From positions 85,445,844 to 85,509,843 of the forward strand of contig NC_089598.1 of the NCBI RefSeq assembly GCF_019320115.1: a DNA stretch of 64,000 nt, in the 5' to 3' direction. Source of the stretch: Miscanthus floridulus (taxonomy: Eukaryota > Streptophyta > Magnoliopsida > Poales > Poaceae). The notes beneath the pieces are model-generated. The model searched no databases. It was given only the letters and a program-made list of their open reading frames with translations, and was not told the DNA's origin. Both the position numbers and the translations under genes were made by a program. Of this stretch, positions 1 through 11,876 are shown piece by piece (within the stretch, counting starts at the first letter, position 1; every line of letters starts with the position of its first letter).

Positions 1-142
1 TGGTGAGTGAGCCGTTCCTACAAATTTGATTTATTTGTAGGGGCGGCTCGTATCACCAGCCGCCCCTGCTATTCCATTTGTAGGGGCGGCTGGTCTCTGG
101 GCTCCCGAACACGCCATTTGTAGGGGGCGGCGGAAGGGCAGC
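1..142. repeat. GC-rich short inverted repeats, transposon subterminal type
   Basis: The motif TAGGGGCGGCT and its complement AGCCGCCCCT recur several times within about 130 bp, each next to CATTTGTAGG-like sequence. Clusters like this are typical of the subterminal regions of CACTA-type or related DNA transposons in grasses. The element end lies outside the window, so the family is an inference. Confidence 0.4.
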
Positions 143-890
143 ATCGGCCGTCAGGCGGGCGCAGCGAGTGCGACCAGGCGGAGGAAGCGGCGCGGGCGCG
201 CGCAGCTTAGCCTGACATGGGTGCGCAGCCAGGCATGCGGCTCTGCTTGGCGCGGGTGCGCGCAGCCAGGCACGCGGCTCTGCTTGGCGCGGGCGCGCGT
301 GGCTTGGCCGACGTCGCGAGCGCGCGTCTCGTGAAAGCAGCCTACCATCGAGCCGAAGACCCACCTCTCTCTCTCAACTCTAGCGGATGGCTGGGTGCGG
401 CGACGGCGGAAGGCCAACAGCGGGCCCATCGGGCGGTGTGCGGCGAGTGGGCGTGTGTGGCCAGGCAATGGAGCCGGAGACTGACAGGTCCAGAGCTATG
501 ATTTGGTGTTGCCTAGGTACCAAATCATAGCTCTAGACCTGTCAGTCTCCGCTCCATTACCTGGCCGCACACGCCCACTCGCCGCACACCGCCCGACGGG
601 CCCGCTATTGGCCTTCCGCCGCCGCCGCACCCAGCCATCCGCTAGAGTTGAGAGAGAGAGGCGGGTCTTCGGCTCAACGGTCGGCTGCTTTCATGAGACG
701 CGCGCTCGCGATGCCGGCCAAGCCGCGCGCGCCCGCGCCAAGCAGAGCCGCGTGCCTGGCTGCGCGCCCACGTCAGGCTAAGCTGCGCGTGCCCGCGCCG
801 CTTCCTCCGCCTGGCCGCACGCGCCCGCTCGCCGCGCCCGCCCGACGGCCCGACCGCCGCCGCACCCAGCCGCCCGCGGCCTGCTAGCGT
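143..890. repeat. Large inverted repeat (foldback) with about 370-bp arms
   Basis: The left arm (about 143-507) and right arm (about 520-890) are near-perfect reverse complements around a spacer of roughly 10 bases at 508-519. The innermost arms read TGACAGGTC..GAGCTATGATTTGGT and its complement. Both arms are extremely GC-rich. The left arm has an extra copy of a roughly 35-bp piece (GCGCGCAGCCAGGCA.. near 260-295). Short ORFs on both strands are by-products of the GC content and show no recognisable domain. It could be a foldback transposon internal region or a hairpin RNA source; the sequence alone does not decide. Confidence 0.75.
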
Positions 891-1012
891 TGAGAGGAAC
901 GACCCTGAGAGAGACGACCGAGAGATAAGAGGTAAGTTTGTCTTTTCACAGGGCTTTTGTTAATTTTTAATTGCTTTGATCCGAATGTAGATAACTAAAT
1001 TAAGAATTGAAG

Positions 1013-1293
1013 TAAACGGAGCCTTCGTTTTAAAAAAGTAGAGGTAAAAACACAAAGTGAAAAAAAGTGAGGGTAAAATCACAATTGGGGTTTAAAATAG
1101 AGACAAAAACGCAATATTCGGAAGGGCAAACTTGTCATCTTTCAACTTTTTTAACACCGTTACCTGCTGTTCACGGAGTAGGGATAAACTGAACCTTCGT
1201 TTTGAAAAAGCAGGGGTAAAAACACAAAGTGAAAGAAAATAAGGGTAAAATCACAATTGGGATTCAAAATAGAGGCAAGAACGCAATAGCCCC
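1013..1293. repeat. Pair of imperfect direct repeats of about 107 bp
   Basis: Units at about 1,013-1,122 and 1,187-1,293 share CCTTCGTTTT..AAAACACAAAGTGAAA..GGGTAAAATCACAATTGG..AATAGAG and are about 174 bp apart. They lie between the inverted repeat and the 3' end of the PRPP synthetase gene. I see no coding potential. From 1,294 to 1,659 there is only 3'-flanking DNA, with three copies of a short ATACCACCTTATTATC-like motif at 1,465-1,550. Confidence 0.6.
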
Positions 1294-1659
1294 CTCTGTC
1301 ATTGTCATCTTGTCAGGATCACATGAACATTTAACACCCGAACCCCTCGCACCCCACATTATCCAATCCAATTACTATGACTGAGCCTCCACATAAGAGG
1401 CAGGTCAGGAGCTGAACATACTTTAGTAACATGACGCAGAATTGATCACCCACATACACCAGCATACCACCTTATTATCCCCACGTACACCGTAGCACCT
1501 GGTATACCACCTTATTATCACCCCGTACATCGGCAATACCACCTTATTATATCTTGCCGCCAAAATTGAGTCCCTATGAAAATAGGCAAACAGCACAGGC
1601 ACTGGGTGCCTTCTCTATACCACACGAATGTAAAGACGAAATGATGTCAGGCGTTTCTG

Positions 1660-4600
1660 CTATTGGAAGATGCTGCTGACGGAGCCATCGCGATGAACAT
1701 GCCAAATTGTTTCCGCTACAAGGTTCGCCATTGAAAGCACCGTCAGCTGAGGGAAGCATTTGTCTTCTGGCAACAGGATGGAGTTTGTCACAATAACTTC
1801 CTCAAAGACGCCTCCAGAAAGCCTTTCAATTGCGGGAGGGCTGCAAAGTCGACCATGTTAATATAAAAATCTTCTAAAGGAAATAAGCATGTTAGAATAT
1901 AAAGACAACAACTGTTCAAACCAAATAAAGAATCCGGCTACTTTCTGAAATAAAGTGCAGGTCACCAAGCATACTGAGCATCAAACAAGCAAATTTATTA
2001 GAAGTAGTCAAATTTAGACGAGTGACGCAGACAAGATTTCCTCAGGCACCTTCCTACAACAAAATACCATGAGCTGTGTTCAGAGGCCTCGTATTCCTGA
2101 TTGTGATGTTGCAAATTGACACCATTTTCAAGTCTGATCAAAGTAAACCTTGATTAACGAGTGACCCATGGCAAACAATGCAATTTATATTCACCTATAT
2201 GAAATTTTTCCTTAACAAAAATGGCATCCACCACAAATCAATTTCACACTCAACCGTGCATGAGTTAATTTGTACTCTAATACATGTACAACAGGAAGGT
2301 GCCATGCAAAACTAATTTAAGGTTACTTCTATAATTGGAGTTGAGCAGTCCAAATTATAGGTGATAGTATTCCCTCCATTCTCAAATGCATGATGATTAT
2401 GGATGCATGATGATAGCGGATGTGTGTGCAAACTTTAGAACTTTGAATATACATGAAAGTAAATTAAAAACATCACATGAAAATGCTAGTAAAAAAAGGG
2501 GTACAAAACATACTGCATACAATTCTAGCAATCATATCGTTAAGATTAGCTGCTAATGCTAGCGATATGGGTGCCCCCAAGATTAGCAAAGTTAATATGA
2601 CCTACAGATGTTAACTACTAACTACTGCCGCTGCTGTACTTTTTTGTACAGTGCTATGATTACGGATGCATGATGATTACGGATGTGTGTGCAAACTTTA
2701 GAACTTTGACCACTAATATACATGAAAGTATTTTATAAAGCATCACATGAAAATGCTAGTAAAAAAGGGGTAGAAAACATACTGCATACGATTATAGCAA
2801 TCAAATCATTAAGATTAGCTGCTAATGCTAGTGATATGGGTGCCCACAAGATTAGCAAAGTTAATATGACCTACAAATGTTAACTACTAACTACTGCCGC
2901 TGCTGTACTTTTTTGTACGGTGTTATGAATGTACTTGCAGAGAAATATTAGAAAGTGCCAAGCGATGAAGCCGCAACATATAGGATCTCTGCCATAAAAT
3001 ACCAAAAACAGAAGTATATCCAATAAAGCCAACTAGAAAACCTGAAAACAGCATGTGTACAACAAGCATATACAGCTTCTGCTCCCTCCTGCTTTAACAG
3101 AGCCGCTGCACTAGTGATTGTCCCTGGATTTGATCAAAATGTTAAAAATATGTGACTATTGGATGGAATAAACTGACTAATACATGCAGGCATGCAACCA
3201 TAAAGCTAAAAATCAGATTGCAAACCTGCTGTGTCAATCATGTCATCAATCAAGATAGCCACTTTTCCTTTCACATCACCAATTAAGTTCATGACCTGAA
3301 GGAAAACGGTGCTGAGAAGTAGGAAACTCAAAATGATATAAGCCTCTGTAATTTTGCAAGCTATAATTGAATTTTATTGCACAGATCAACACAAGTCGAA
3401 ACATGGATGACCCACATAGATAGCTTAACAAAACATCAGGTGATAAAAATACTTGCATACAATTGTAGTACTAATGAAATTATACAGCTATAAAGAATAT
3501 AGTGAATCATTGTATTGAGAAGTTTCAAACTCAAAGAACTTAAAAAGAAAAGAAAAAGAAAAAAAGACAGATTTTATAGTCTGCTGACCAGGAAAACTCC
3601 TATCCCGTTTCTAGAACCTTGATAAAAGGGTGGGGCTGTGAAATAATGATTGGTTCAATCCAAAGGTCTAACCTCTGACATGTTGTGACCCTGTCTTCTT
3701 TTATCAACAATAGCTAAACGGGCATTCAATAATTTCTTAGCAAATGCACGTGCTCTAACAACACCACCCACATCAGGAGAAACAACCACAAGATCTTCGG
3801 ATATTGTCTTGCTGGCCAGGTAATCCAGAATCACAGGCTACAGATACCAAGGATGACACGAATTAGTAATCAGCTAGAAATTTCAGATGAGGATTTCAAT
3901 GAGATGCAACATTCAAATCAAACGATGTAAAGAAAGAACTCTCACTACCTGCCCATATATATGATCCACAGGAATATCAAAGTACCCCAACGCTTGCGTA
4001 GAATGAATATCACATACAATGACACGGTCACTACCAGCTTCAGTAAATAAATTTGCAGCAAGTTTGGCAGTAATGGGCTCACGCCCTTGTGCCTGCGTTA
4101 CCAAAGACATTGTGCAGTTAAACAAAAGAAACAAAAGAAAAGCTAGATGTTCAGATATTAAAGCAAATGGAGCAGTATTTTTTTCTTTAATTTAAGTTGG
4201 GCAGCTGTGATCCTTCTTAATACTCCCTCCATTCCAAATTATAAGACATTTTGGCTTTTCTAGATAAATAGACATAGTGTATCTAAGTGCATAGCAAAAG
4301 CTATGTATCTAGAAAAGCCAAAAAAGTCTTATAATTTGGAATGGAGGGAGTACCTGGAAACCCATAGTGGTACCAGTATTTAAAGTAATACAAATAGAGG
4401 AATAGAAATCATTCATAATAGATGGATTTTATCAAAGTTAAGGCAGCAGCAGGGAATGCTTGATTTTTGGATCCACAATAAAGCTGAGGTACAAGACAAA
4501 ATGCCAACTTTATTGCATGAAAATCAGCATCGGAAGATTTTTTGGATCCATAGTAAAGTTGGTCACCAAACAAGTGGCAAACTTTATCACAAATCCTCAT

Positions 4601-5938
4601 CAGCAGTGTACACTGCCCTTACAGCTATCCTTGACAAGGAGCTCAATTGTTGAAGGTTACTTTGATGGTGTTGCTTTTATTTGCATTTTGGCAGGAAACA
4701 CATTGAAAGCAGAAGCAATGCGCTTCAAAATAATCTGATTTTTAAATATTTTACGTTAAATTCTGAATCTGAACTTACTATGTTATAAACTAAATCACTG
4801 TATCATTTAGCTAATACCTTTCTGTCTGCTCTAGCATAACCAAAGTATGGAATAACAACGGTAATAGACCGTGCTGAAGCCCGCCGGCATGCATCAATCA
4901 TGATGAAGAGCTCCATGAGGTTTTCGTTGACAGGAGAGCATGTGGGCTGGATCAAGAACACATCACATCCTCTCACGCTCTCTTGCAGTTGCACATAAAT
5001 TTCTCCATCAGCAAAGCGCTTGATCAGGATCTTGCCGAGGTCTACACCCAGGTAAGCAGCAATTTCCTAGAAAGTAAATGCAGAGAAGGACATTACAATT
5101 TTCAGTAGTGTTTTTAGAAGCAATGTCGCTGCAAACCATAGTGAATCAAACATCAAAATCTAGAAACCATACAAATGAAAAGGTGCAAGCCCCTTAAAGC
5201 TACTATTTTAATAGTACTGGCACAAAAGTCAGTATTCACCGTGGCTGGAAGATATAAAATGCATAAAATAAACAATTTGCACGTTTAAAAAAAGACTCGA
5301 ATTTCAACTGCAGAGACATCCCTTTCATGTAAAGCACCAAATCCAACTGCAATTATGCGCGTAACTGTATAAGTAGAATTATCATGCACAATGCCATTGA
5401 CGACTTAAAACCAGTGAAGAACAAGAAATAAAGCACTATAGTCCCCAGGTTGCATAAAAATGAAAAAAAAAAGTTTTTCCTTTCCTGTAATAACTGACGG
5501 AACCAAGCGGCCTAACATGGACGAACAGAGTCAGAGACCCCACCTGAGCGAGCGGGCGGTTGGCCGTGCCGGAGAAGATCTTCATCCTGGAGTCCCGCAG
5601 CTCCCTTGGCAGTGCAGCAAGCCTGGCCTCCGGCGCCGGCGCCTTTGGCGTCCACGCGGCGACCCGGGGCTCGGCCCCGCCCATCCGCTTCCCTTCCTGC
5701 GCCACACGCAGCTGCTCGCTCCCGAGCACGCATCTCTGCGCACACCAAAAGAAGACCAACCGCAAGACCTCAACACTTCATAGGCATCACACATCAATCA
5801 GAAAGCCCCCACAACGAGACGAACGCTCACCGGCGAGCGGAAGCGCGAGGCGGCGGCGCGGAACGACGAGGAGGCGGCGGCGCTGTGACTGCGGCGCGGG
5901 GAGACGAAGGAGGACCCGGTCCCCGCGGTGGCCGCCAT
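1660..5938 (-). CDS. PRS1: Ribose-phosphate pyrophosphokinase (PRPP synthetase), plastid type, 8 exons
   Basis: The enzyme makes PRPP from ribose 5-phosphate and ATP for nucleotide, His and Trp synthesis. Exons in coding order: 5938-5831, 5735-5544, 5066-4818, 4092-3949, 3837-3673, 3295-3226, 3123-3042, 1840-1660. All introns are GT-AG and phases close, giving 396 aa. The first ~90 residues are rich in Ala, Ser and Arg without acidic start, as in a chloroplast transit peptide. The catalytic part starts at [14 protein letters not shown], followed by [27 protein letters not shown] (ATP side), the Mg-binding region [17 protein letters not shown], and the PRPP loop [11 protein letters not shown] (about 303-313). 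It ends SVSSIFQ. Assignment to the plastid class I group is by resemblance to grass PRS1; the number in the symbol is less certain than the function. Confidence 0.95.
2392..2921. repeat. Tandem duplication of about 265 bp inside the last intron of the PRPP synthetase gene
   Basis: Two adjacent copies (about 2,392-2,652 and 2,655-2,921) share GGATGTGTGTGCAAACTTTA, GCTGCTAATGCTAG and CTGCTGTACTTTTTTGTAC. The offset between matching points is 263-269 bp because of small indels. The duplication lies within the intron between exons 7 and 8 and does not touch splice sites. Confidence 0.8.
4223..4350. mobile_element. Stowaway-like MITE (Tc1/Mariner type) in intron 3 of PRS1
   Basis: The terminal inverted repeats start CTCCCTCCATTCCAAATTAT and pair over about 45 bases with the right end, which reads ATAATTTGGAATGGAGGGAG. 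The element is flanked by TA on both sides (4,221-4,222 and 4,351-4,352). The CTCCCTCC.. terminus and TA target duplication define the Stowaway family. It has no coding capacity. Confidence 0.9.
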
Positions 5939-6078
5939 GGGATGCGGGTGGCGCGCGCGGCTAGGTCTTTGGGAGGGGGAGTGCGGTAGGGTGCGCGCGT
6001 GGATGGGAGAGGCGTCCCCGGGTTGCCTCTCGAGGGTGGCGGCGGCGGCGGTGCCGTAGTGGTGAGTGGTGACCGCGT
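5939..6078 (-). promoter_or_regulatory. 5' leader and proximal promoter of the PRPP synthetase gene
   Basis: A GC-rich stretch lies directly upstream of the ATG. The minus-strand start context is GCCATGGCGG-like with a purine-rich leader. No clear TATA box is visible. The CpG-rich block ends abruptly at about 6,078, where MITE-like AT-rich DNA begins. Confidence 0.4.
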
Positions 6079-6357
6079 CGCCGACGTTGCGGTATTAAAT
6101 ATAGACTGATTATAAAATTAATTACACAACTTGTGACAAATTTATGAGATGAATTTTTTAAGCTTAATTAGTCCATAATTTGACAACGTTATGCTACAGT
6201 AAACATGTGCTAATGCTAGATTAATTAGGCTTAAAAAATCGTCTCGTAAATTAGCCTCTGTCTATGTAATTGATTTTGTAATTAATCTATATTTAATGCT
6301 CTTTATTATCTAAACATTCAATGTGACATGAATTTTAGGAGCGACTAAAGAACCATA
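6079..6357. mobile_element. Truncated grass MITE remnant
   Basis: The internal sequence has the inverted pairs ATATAGACTGATTATAAAAT / AATTTTGTAATTAATCTATA-like and GCTTAATTAGTCC / GATTAATTAGGCTTAAAAAA, which are characteristic of high-copy Tourist-like grass MITEs. The left terminus is missing where it meets the promoter of PRS1; the right end is near ACCATACACCCC. No target duplication can be defined. Confidence 0.5.
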
Positions 6358-6406
6358 CACCCCTTAAGGATGGTCGGATGAATTCCTTTTCTGCGGTTTA
6401 AAATTG

Positions 6407-6652
6407 AGCCTTGTTTAGTTTCTCCTAAAAATTTACACCATATTTCATTAAATGACACATGCATGAAGTATTAAATATAGACTAAAAATAACTAATTGTA
6501 CAAATTACGACTACTTTACGAGACAAATCTTTTAAACTTAATTAGTACATGATTTAACAATAAAATACTACAGTAACAGTTTACTGACAGATTCTATAAT
6601 TTATTTTTTTATTAGTATCCAAATATTACCTAAACTTTAGACAACTGAACAA
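6407..6652. mobile_element. Degenerate Tourist-like MITE
   Basis: The left end GCCTTGTTTAGTTT and right end AACTGAACAAG are weakly inverted. The interior carries TATTAAATATAGACTAAAAA and ACGAGACAAATCTTTTAA, which are family-typical. Both ends are eroded and no clean 3-bp target duplication is seen. From 6,653 to 7,385 I see nothing I can name. Confidence 0.45.
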
Positions 6653-7385
6653 GTTCTGAGGTTTGGTGCGTAGGGCATTCATGGTCGTGCTTTTTGATGA
6701 TGTGAATCCCGCTATTTTGAGCATTTCGGTTGGGAAATCTTGCAACTTTGCAGTCGCAACCAATCATTTCGTGTCAATTCGTGGAAGCCTGTAGGGAGCG
6801 CTAAATTTGTGGGCTTCTTTGATATATAGGGATTTATCTACAAATTTCGTTACAAAATGGCACCATTTTGTGCAAGAATGAACAATACATTATAGGTTCT
6901 ACGGTTAGGGCCTTAGGGCAACTCCATCGTATTGAAAAAAAACCCTATAATCTGTCATATAGGAGGATGAGGTTAAAAAATACTCGAGCACGTACTCTTT
7001 CCCTACTCAATCCCTAAAATAGAGGGCATTTTTTCTCAATCCCTTTTCCTCTCCTTCTAGCACTAGCATCTCGGGCCCACACTGGCCATCTCTCGCCATC
7101 ATCGCGTGGGCGAGCGCATGAGGCACACCGCCACCGCGAGCGAGCATGCGGGCCACATAGCCGCTGCTGCGCTGGGTGAGCATGTCGTGAATGAGAGATT
7201 GAGAGGAGACCATGATAGAAGAAGATGTTTTTTAGCCATTGACAGGTGGGTCCCACCCAAATTAAAAAAAAGCGATGGGTTTTCTCGCTCTGCAGCAACA
7301 ATAGTAGTCCCTAAAAGTACAATTTCAATTTTTCTCAGTTCTTTATAAATGATTTTAAGGGGAAGAGAATCTGGTGGAGTTTCTC

Positions 7386-9893
7386 TTACGTACTCCCTCT
7401 ATCCTGTAATATTGCGCATACAAGTATTCAAAAAAATGTACCTAGATATATATAAAGGATTATAGGGAAGCTCTTGATCAAAGACATTGTGAAACCGGTT
7501 GGCATGCAAGATCTTAAATAACATGACAAGTTATCGCTCAATCCAACACCAGAATATGTCCGATATTTGAGGCTTGAGCCCTCTTGATGCACAAATTGGA
7601 CTTTTTTTTACAACAAAATTGGACTTTATTTTTTATAGGATCCAAGGGGTATGTATGGAGTAGAATCAAGGTCTATTTGGTTTGCTCTTGGCCGAAGCTG
7701 CTCAGGCACCATATCTATACGTCTGGTTTCAGACGCCTATGGCTAACGTCGTTGTCTTCTGCCTATAGCATTGGAGCTCCCTAGAAAAACGCTTAATATA
7801 AACAAACACGTCCTAAAGGCGAAGCTTGTCTTCTTAACGATCGTAGTGGACCTTGGACGGAAGCAGGACCCCTCGTGCTGCACTGCACCAATAAAGGTCA
7901 GTCTGTGTTGCCATGGTTTGTTTTCAGCGGGTTAAAAACTTCAAATGGGATCCTCGAAACTGAGGCACCGTTGAGGAGGTAACATTTGTGTTTTCCGTAT
8001 GAACCAGGGGGCAAAGTGGCAAAGCGCACTGAGCGCCATGGGGCCACCTGCCAACGTCTGCGCTCCACCGCGTCCACCGTCGGGACCGTCCTTGTCGTAC
8101 GCAGAGCAACTTGCGGCGTGGGCCCCAGCTGCCAGCTGGTGTGGAGCCCACGTGTCGTCCGCGGCGGCTGCGTCCGCACGAAACGACTTTCGGGCGTTTC
8201 CTTCCCCTTCGGGTTGGGCAGGGTAGGCACAGCCGCACAGGTCTTTGGCACGCCACGCCATGCCACCAGGCTTTTTTTCCAGACGGAGAGCCAGACATGG
8301 CATTAAAAGTGAGCAAATGTTAAAAACTAGTCTAAAATTTTTTTCTTCCAAAAAGACCTTAAACTAGGCTAAACTCTCTTGGGACGGGCGCTGAACGTCA
8401 CATACCTCCTGTCGCTCGCATGCATGGTTGTGCATGGATAATTAAATAAGAATAAATCAATCATTGTAGATTAGAGGATTAAAGTTTAGTCCGTACAGTC
8501 CAATAAAACTAAAATTTAGAGACTAAACTTGAGTTGTTGGACCAGTGATCGAAGCACCACCTCAGTTTACCCGTCGCACGCGCGGGCAAGGCGAGCGAGA
8601 CTTGTGAGATCCGAGAACGGGGGAGTCCAGGTCCAGTCCAAGCCAAAGCCAAGGACGAAACGGCAACGGGCCAACGGCCACCTACAACTATTTGACTCTG
8701 TTCTTTTGACTTTTACCGTTTTTTGCTGCGTCATTACAGAACTACAACCAGCAGAGCAAGGATGACGAATTGACGATGGACTCCTACGCAGAACAACGGC
8801 CCAAGAGCATCACGTGTGCCAACATCTGGTTACTTGGTTCGGCCAGTATTAATGTAGGGTTCATAAGAGTTTTATAGATATTAAATATGATGATATGACA
8901 ACGTATATTAATAAAAAGAGGGATGATAAAAATTTCATAGAAGTGAAGAGAGTTTTTTTTGCACGGTTTTCAAAATATGGGTGCATTAGAAACTGAAACA
9001 TGAAAGATGAAACCACCGATAGAGATTCAGACTCTCGTAGATAAGTTTTGAATTCGAATTCTCTCAGGAAGTATTTTAGGAGATGGGTTGGATTAAATTT
9101 ATGAAACTATTTAGCTAGTAGGCTAGATTCTATTATTCACGAGAAAAATTTTATCTTTTCTTAAAAAAAATATATTACCAAAAATATGTTTGAAAAAATC
9201 CAAACTTTTCAGGCAAATGGCAACTTAAATAAAATTCAATTCAACTCATTGCATTAAAAAGAGATTGTAACTAAAAAGGTAAAATTAATACATATACAAT
9301 AGGTAAAAGAAATGAAGCAAAGTCGCTACGAAACCATCCTTCGGCTAACTCAGGAGCGAAGACAAAGAACGTGAAACGTTTCTTGGCTTTCATAGCCTTC
9401 GTGTTGTGTCTCATGATTATCGGAGAATCAAAATCGATCCACATAACCAAACGGCCCTAATACGTACTATACTGTCAAACCTTAATTTTAGGGAAACTAG
9501 TTCCTTTCTAACCTTCTGAAAATAAGACATCAGCTTGTGTTTCTTCATTTAACTCGCATGCATCAAAATCAAAACAAGACAGAAGCATGGCAGCTATCAG
9601 GCCAACGATCTCATGATACCAGCTCACGGTGTTTTTTAAAATATAAACCATAGAAAGCGAAAAGCCAATCATAAAAATAAACCATCACTCACAAACAGTA
9701 CTTGTTTGGCCTAGACAAGTAGACAACGATCTCGGATGTCTCGTTTCAGAAGCTTGGGACTAGTTCGAGCTGCATGTCTGCATGGTCGGCTGATGTAAAC
9801 GGGGTGTTCTTCCATGTTCTATTAGGGGAGGTAACTCTCGGTTTGGTGCAAAATTTGACACACGCGCACAATCTAGAGTTTTCGATTAACAAT
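7386..9893. other. Intergenic stretch without recognisable gene
   Basis: At 7,386-7,445 there is half of a CTCCCTCT.. Stowaway-like terminus (TACTCCCTCTATCCTGTAAT) whose partner end I cannot find. At 7,980-8,260 lies a GC-rich patch with overlapping short ORFs on both strands and no domain, including ACGTGTC and CCACGTG-like boxes; it may be an orphan promoter or first exon. The rest (8,330-9,893) is AT-rich with no ORF over 80 codons and no repeat I recognise. Confidence 0.5.
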
Positions 9894-10170
9894 CACTGCC
9901 GCAAACTTGAAATTCCTCGACGGTTTTGAATTTTTTTTTTACGCTTATTGCATAAACCGTTAGGGAAAATACATTATTTTGACGGTTTCCGAGAAACACA
10001 CAGGGAAATTAACTAACCGTCAAGAAAATTTCTAATTAACCTGTGAGTACACATAACCGTTAGGGAAATTCTTAATTCCCTGACGGTTCCGTATTTGTTT
10101 TGACGGTTATTGCATAAACCGTCAGGTAGTAAACATTACCTCGACGGTTTTTGGAAAACACACAAGAAAA
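9894..10170. mobile_element. Possible CACTA-type transposon end with ACGGTT subterminal repeats
   Basis: A CACTGCCGCAAA terminus at 9,894 is followed by nine copies of ACGGTT or its complement AACCGT in about 240 bp, in both orientations (for example CTCGACGGTTTTG, AAACCGTTAGGGAAA, CTGACGGTTCCG). Dense short subterminal repeats in both orientations behind a CACTG/CACTA end are a hallmark of this superfamily. The matching right end was not found, so it may be truncated or extend into the AT-rich 10,171-11,000 stretch. Confidence 0.45.
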
Positions 10171-11876
10171 TACTGGAAAATCAAGAACATGAACAAAGGT
10201 TTTTCTCCTTTTGATCTGTGGTGAAATTTTATAACTAGTCTTTCTCCCTCATGCTAACTCCAAATGAAATGTTTCTTTTTCCTAGTTCTTTCTAAAATCA
10301 TGATCTACCAATTAACAACATTTGTTCGGATATCAATTATTGTTTCTTGGTTTTTTTATATATGTTTGTTTTCCATTCATGTATATAGAGAAATCACCTT
10401 GTGAAACAACCTTTACAAAATGTCTTTCATACTCCAAACTTTTTTGACCATAAAATAGGCTATATGTTTCACTCTAGGCCATATCTAGAAATGGATGAAT
10501 AAAATCATTTGTTTGCTACAGATAATTCATCCTTCTATCTCCAAATTAACATAAAATAATTGTAATAATTAGAAACTTTGACAGAAAATTCTACAAACTT
10601 GCATGACAATATGTTTTTTGGTGTATAATGTTCCAATAAAAAATTCATAATGTTTTCAAAAAGACATGCCATACATTACTCACAAATGTCTCTCACATAG
10701 TTATAAACTATGTGAAAGATCTGTCCATTTATGAATAACGTATAGTACCACTTTGTTAAAATGATTTAAAAATTTTATGGCAAGCATGCAGACCTAAATT
10801 ATGGCCCCACACAAAAATCGTAGATTTTCCTGATCAATTTTGGTCATTATTACATTTATTTTGTGTTAAAGTAGAGAAAAGATGTTGAATTCCCCCTCAA
10901 AATAATATAATTTTCCATCCACCTCTACCAAAATCTAATTACTTCATACTGTCACGCAGAAATTAATTTAAACTATAGAAAATAACAAACCATCTTCGAA
11001 AAATCTGAAACTTAGTGTGTCCTTAACCTGTGGCACGCTCAAGGCTCCTTTGGATGCCCCAATACCGTCGGTATCCCCGCCTCATCCACGGGTAGCGCGA
11101 GGCCCATGGGAGCAGCACCCCCTCTATTCCACGTTGCCGTTTGGATACCCCTTGCGCTAAGAAAGACCCGTGCCTTGTCAGCCCATTCCCCGTCGATCCA
11201 CGGGGGAATAAAAAATCATCTCCCGAGTGGTGTTTCTGTCTCCCATCGCCTCTCCGTCTCGCTCGCTCGTTTCGTCGACTGCCTCTGACTCGCAAAGGAT
11301 GGAGAGGCATGGTGGCTAGGGTTTGAGCGCCGCCACTTCCAGTCTCGTGCGCCACTTGTCCCCATCTCCATCCGACCCTAACTCCCTTTGTACTAGTAGC
11401 GATGCGCACTCCATCCTCCCGGAAGAAACGTCGGCTCCCCTCCGCTCACCGCCCCGATTCCCTTCGTACCAGCAGCGCCGCTTCTCCATCCGCCGGGAAG
11501 CAACACCGCGCACTCCATCCGCTTGGAAGAAACGCGGCTCCCCTCCCCTCGCCATCCTCCGACCCTATCCGAGGTACAAGCACAATCCTTGTACTGCGTA
11601 TTCTTGTTTGTGAGCTACTGAGATCTATTTTCTCCATTCAAATTAAAGGGCCTGGTAGTGTTTTCTTTGCTTGTCTGATGTTCTTAGCCCTAGCGTGTAC
11701 TTGTGAGTTTGGATCTGGCAAGAGCCCCCTAAACCCCTACAGTTTCTATTGATTTTTTTAGTTTGAATAAATTTTGAAGAAATCTGTACCACTGCTCCCC
11801 ACCCCACTAGGTGTGAGGAACACAATCCAATAATTATCTGAAAGTTTGAAGCAGAGGCTTACTACGATTTGTTTAA
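10171..11876. other. Intergenic; AT-rich then GC-rich patch with short duplication
   Basis: 10,171-11,020 is AT-rich with no gene. 11,023-11,580 is GC-rich with short ORFs in several frames. It contains an imperfect tandem repeat of about 65 bp (CCCTTCGTACCAGCAGCG.. and CTCCATCCGCCGGGAAG.. versus the same with small changes). A GAG/GTACAAGC donor-like site follows at 11,571. It could be the first exon of an unrecognised transcript, but no domain is visible and I do not call a gene. Confidence 0.4.

Noticed and set aside
53..887. Several 80-105 codon ORFs on both strands
   Set aside because: They are mirrored by the inverted repeat, extremely Arg/Pro/Ala-rich from GC content, and have no domain.
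1465..1550. Short ATACCACCTTATTATC repeats as a CRISPR-like array
   Set aside because: Only three imperfect copies without uniform spacers in a plant nuclear context.
7898..8351. Overlapping ORFs up to 136 codons on both strands
   Set aside because: All frames are open because of high GC; no domain, no splice pattern or family likeness.
11023..11752. ORFs of 96-128 codons
   Set aside because: Low-complexity Ser/Arg/Pro composition in several frames and a short tandem repeat; no evidence of a protein.
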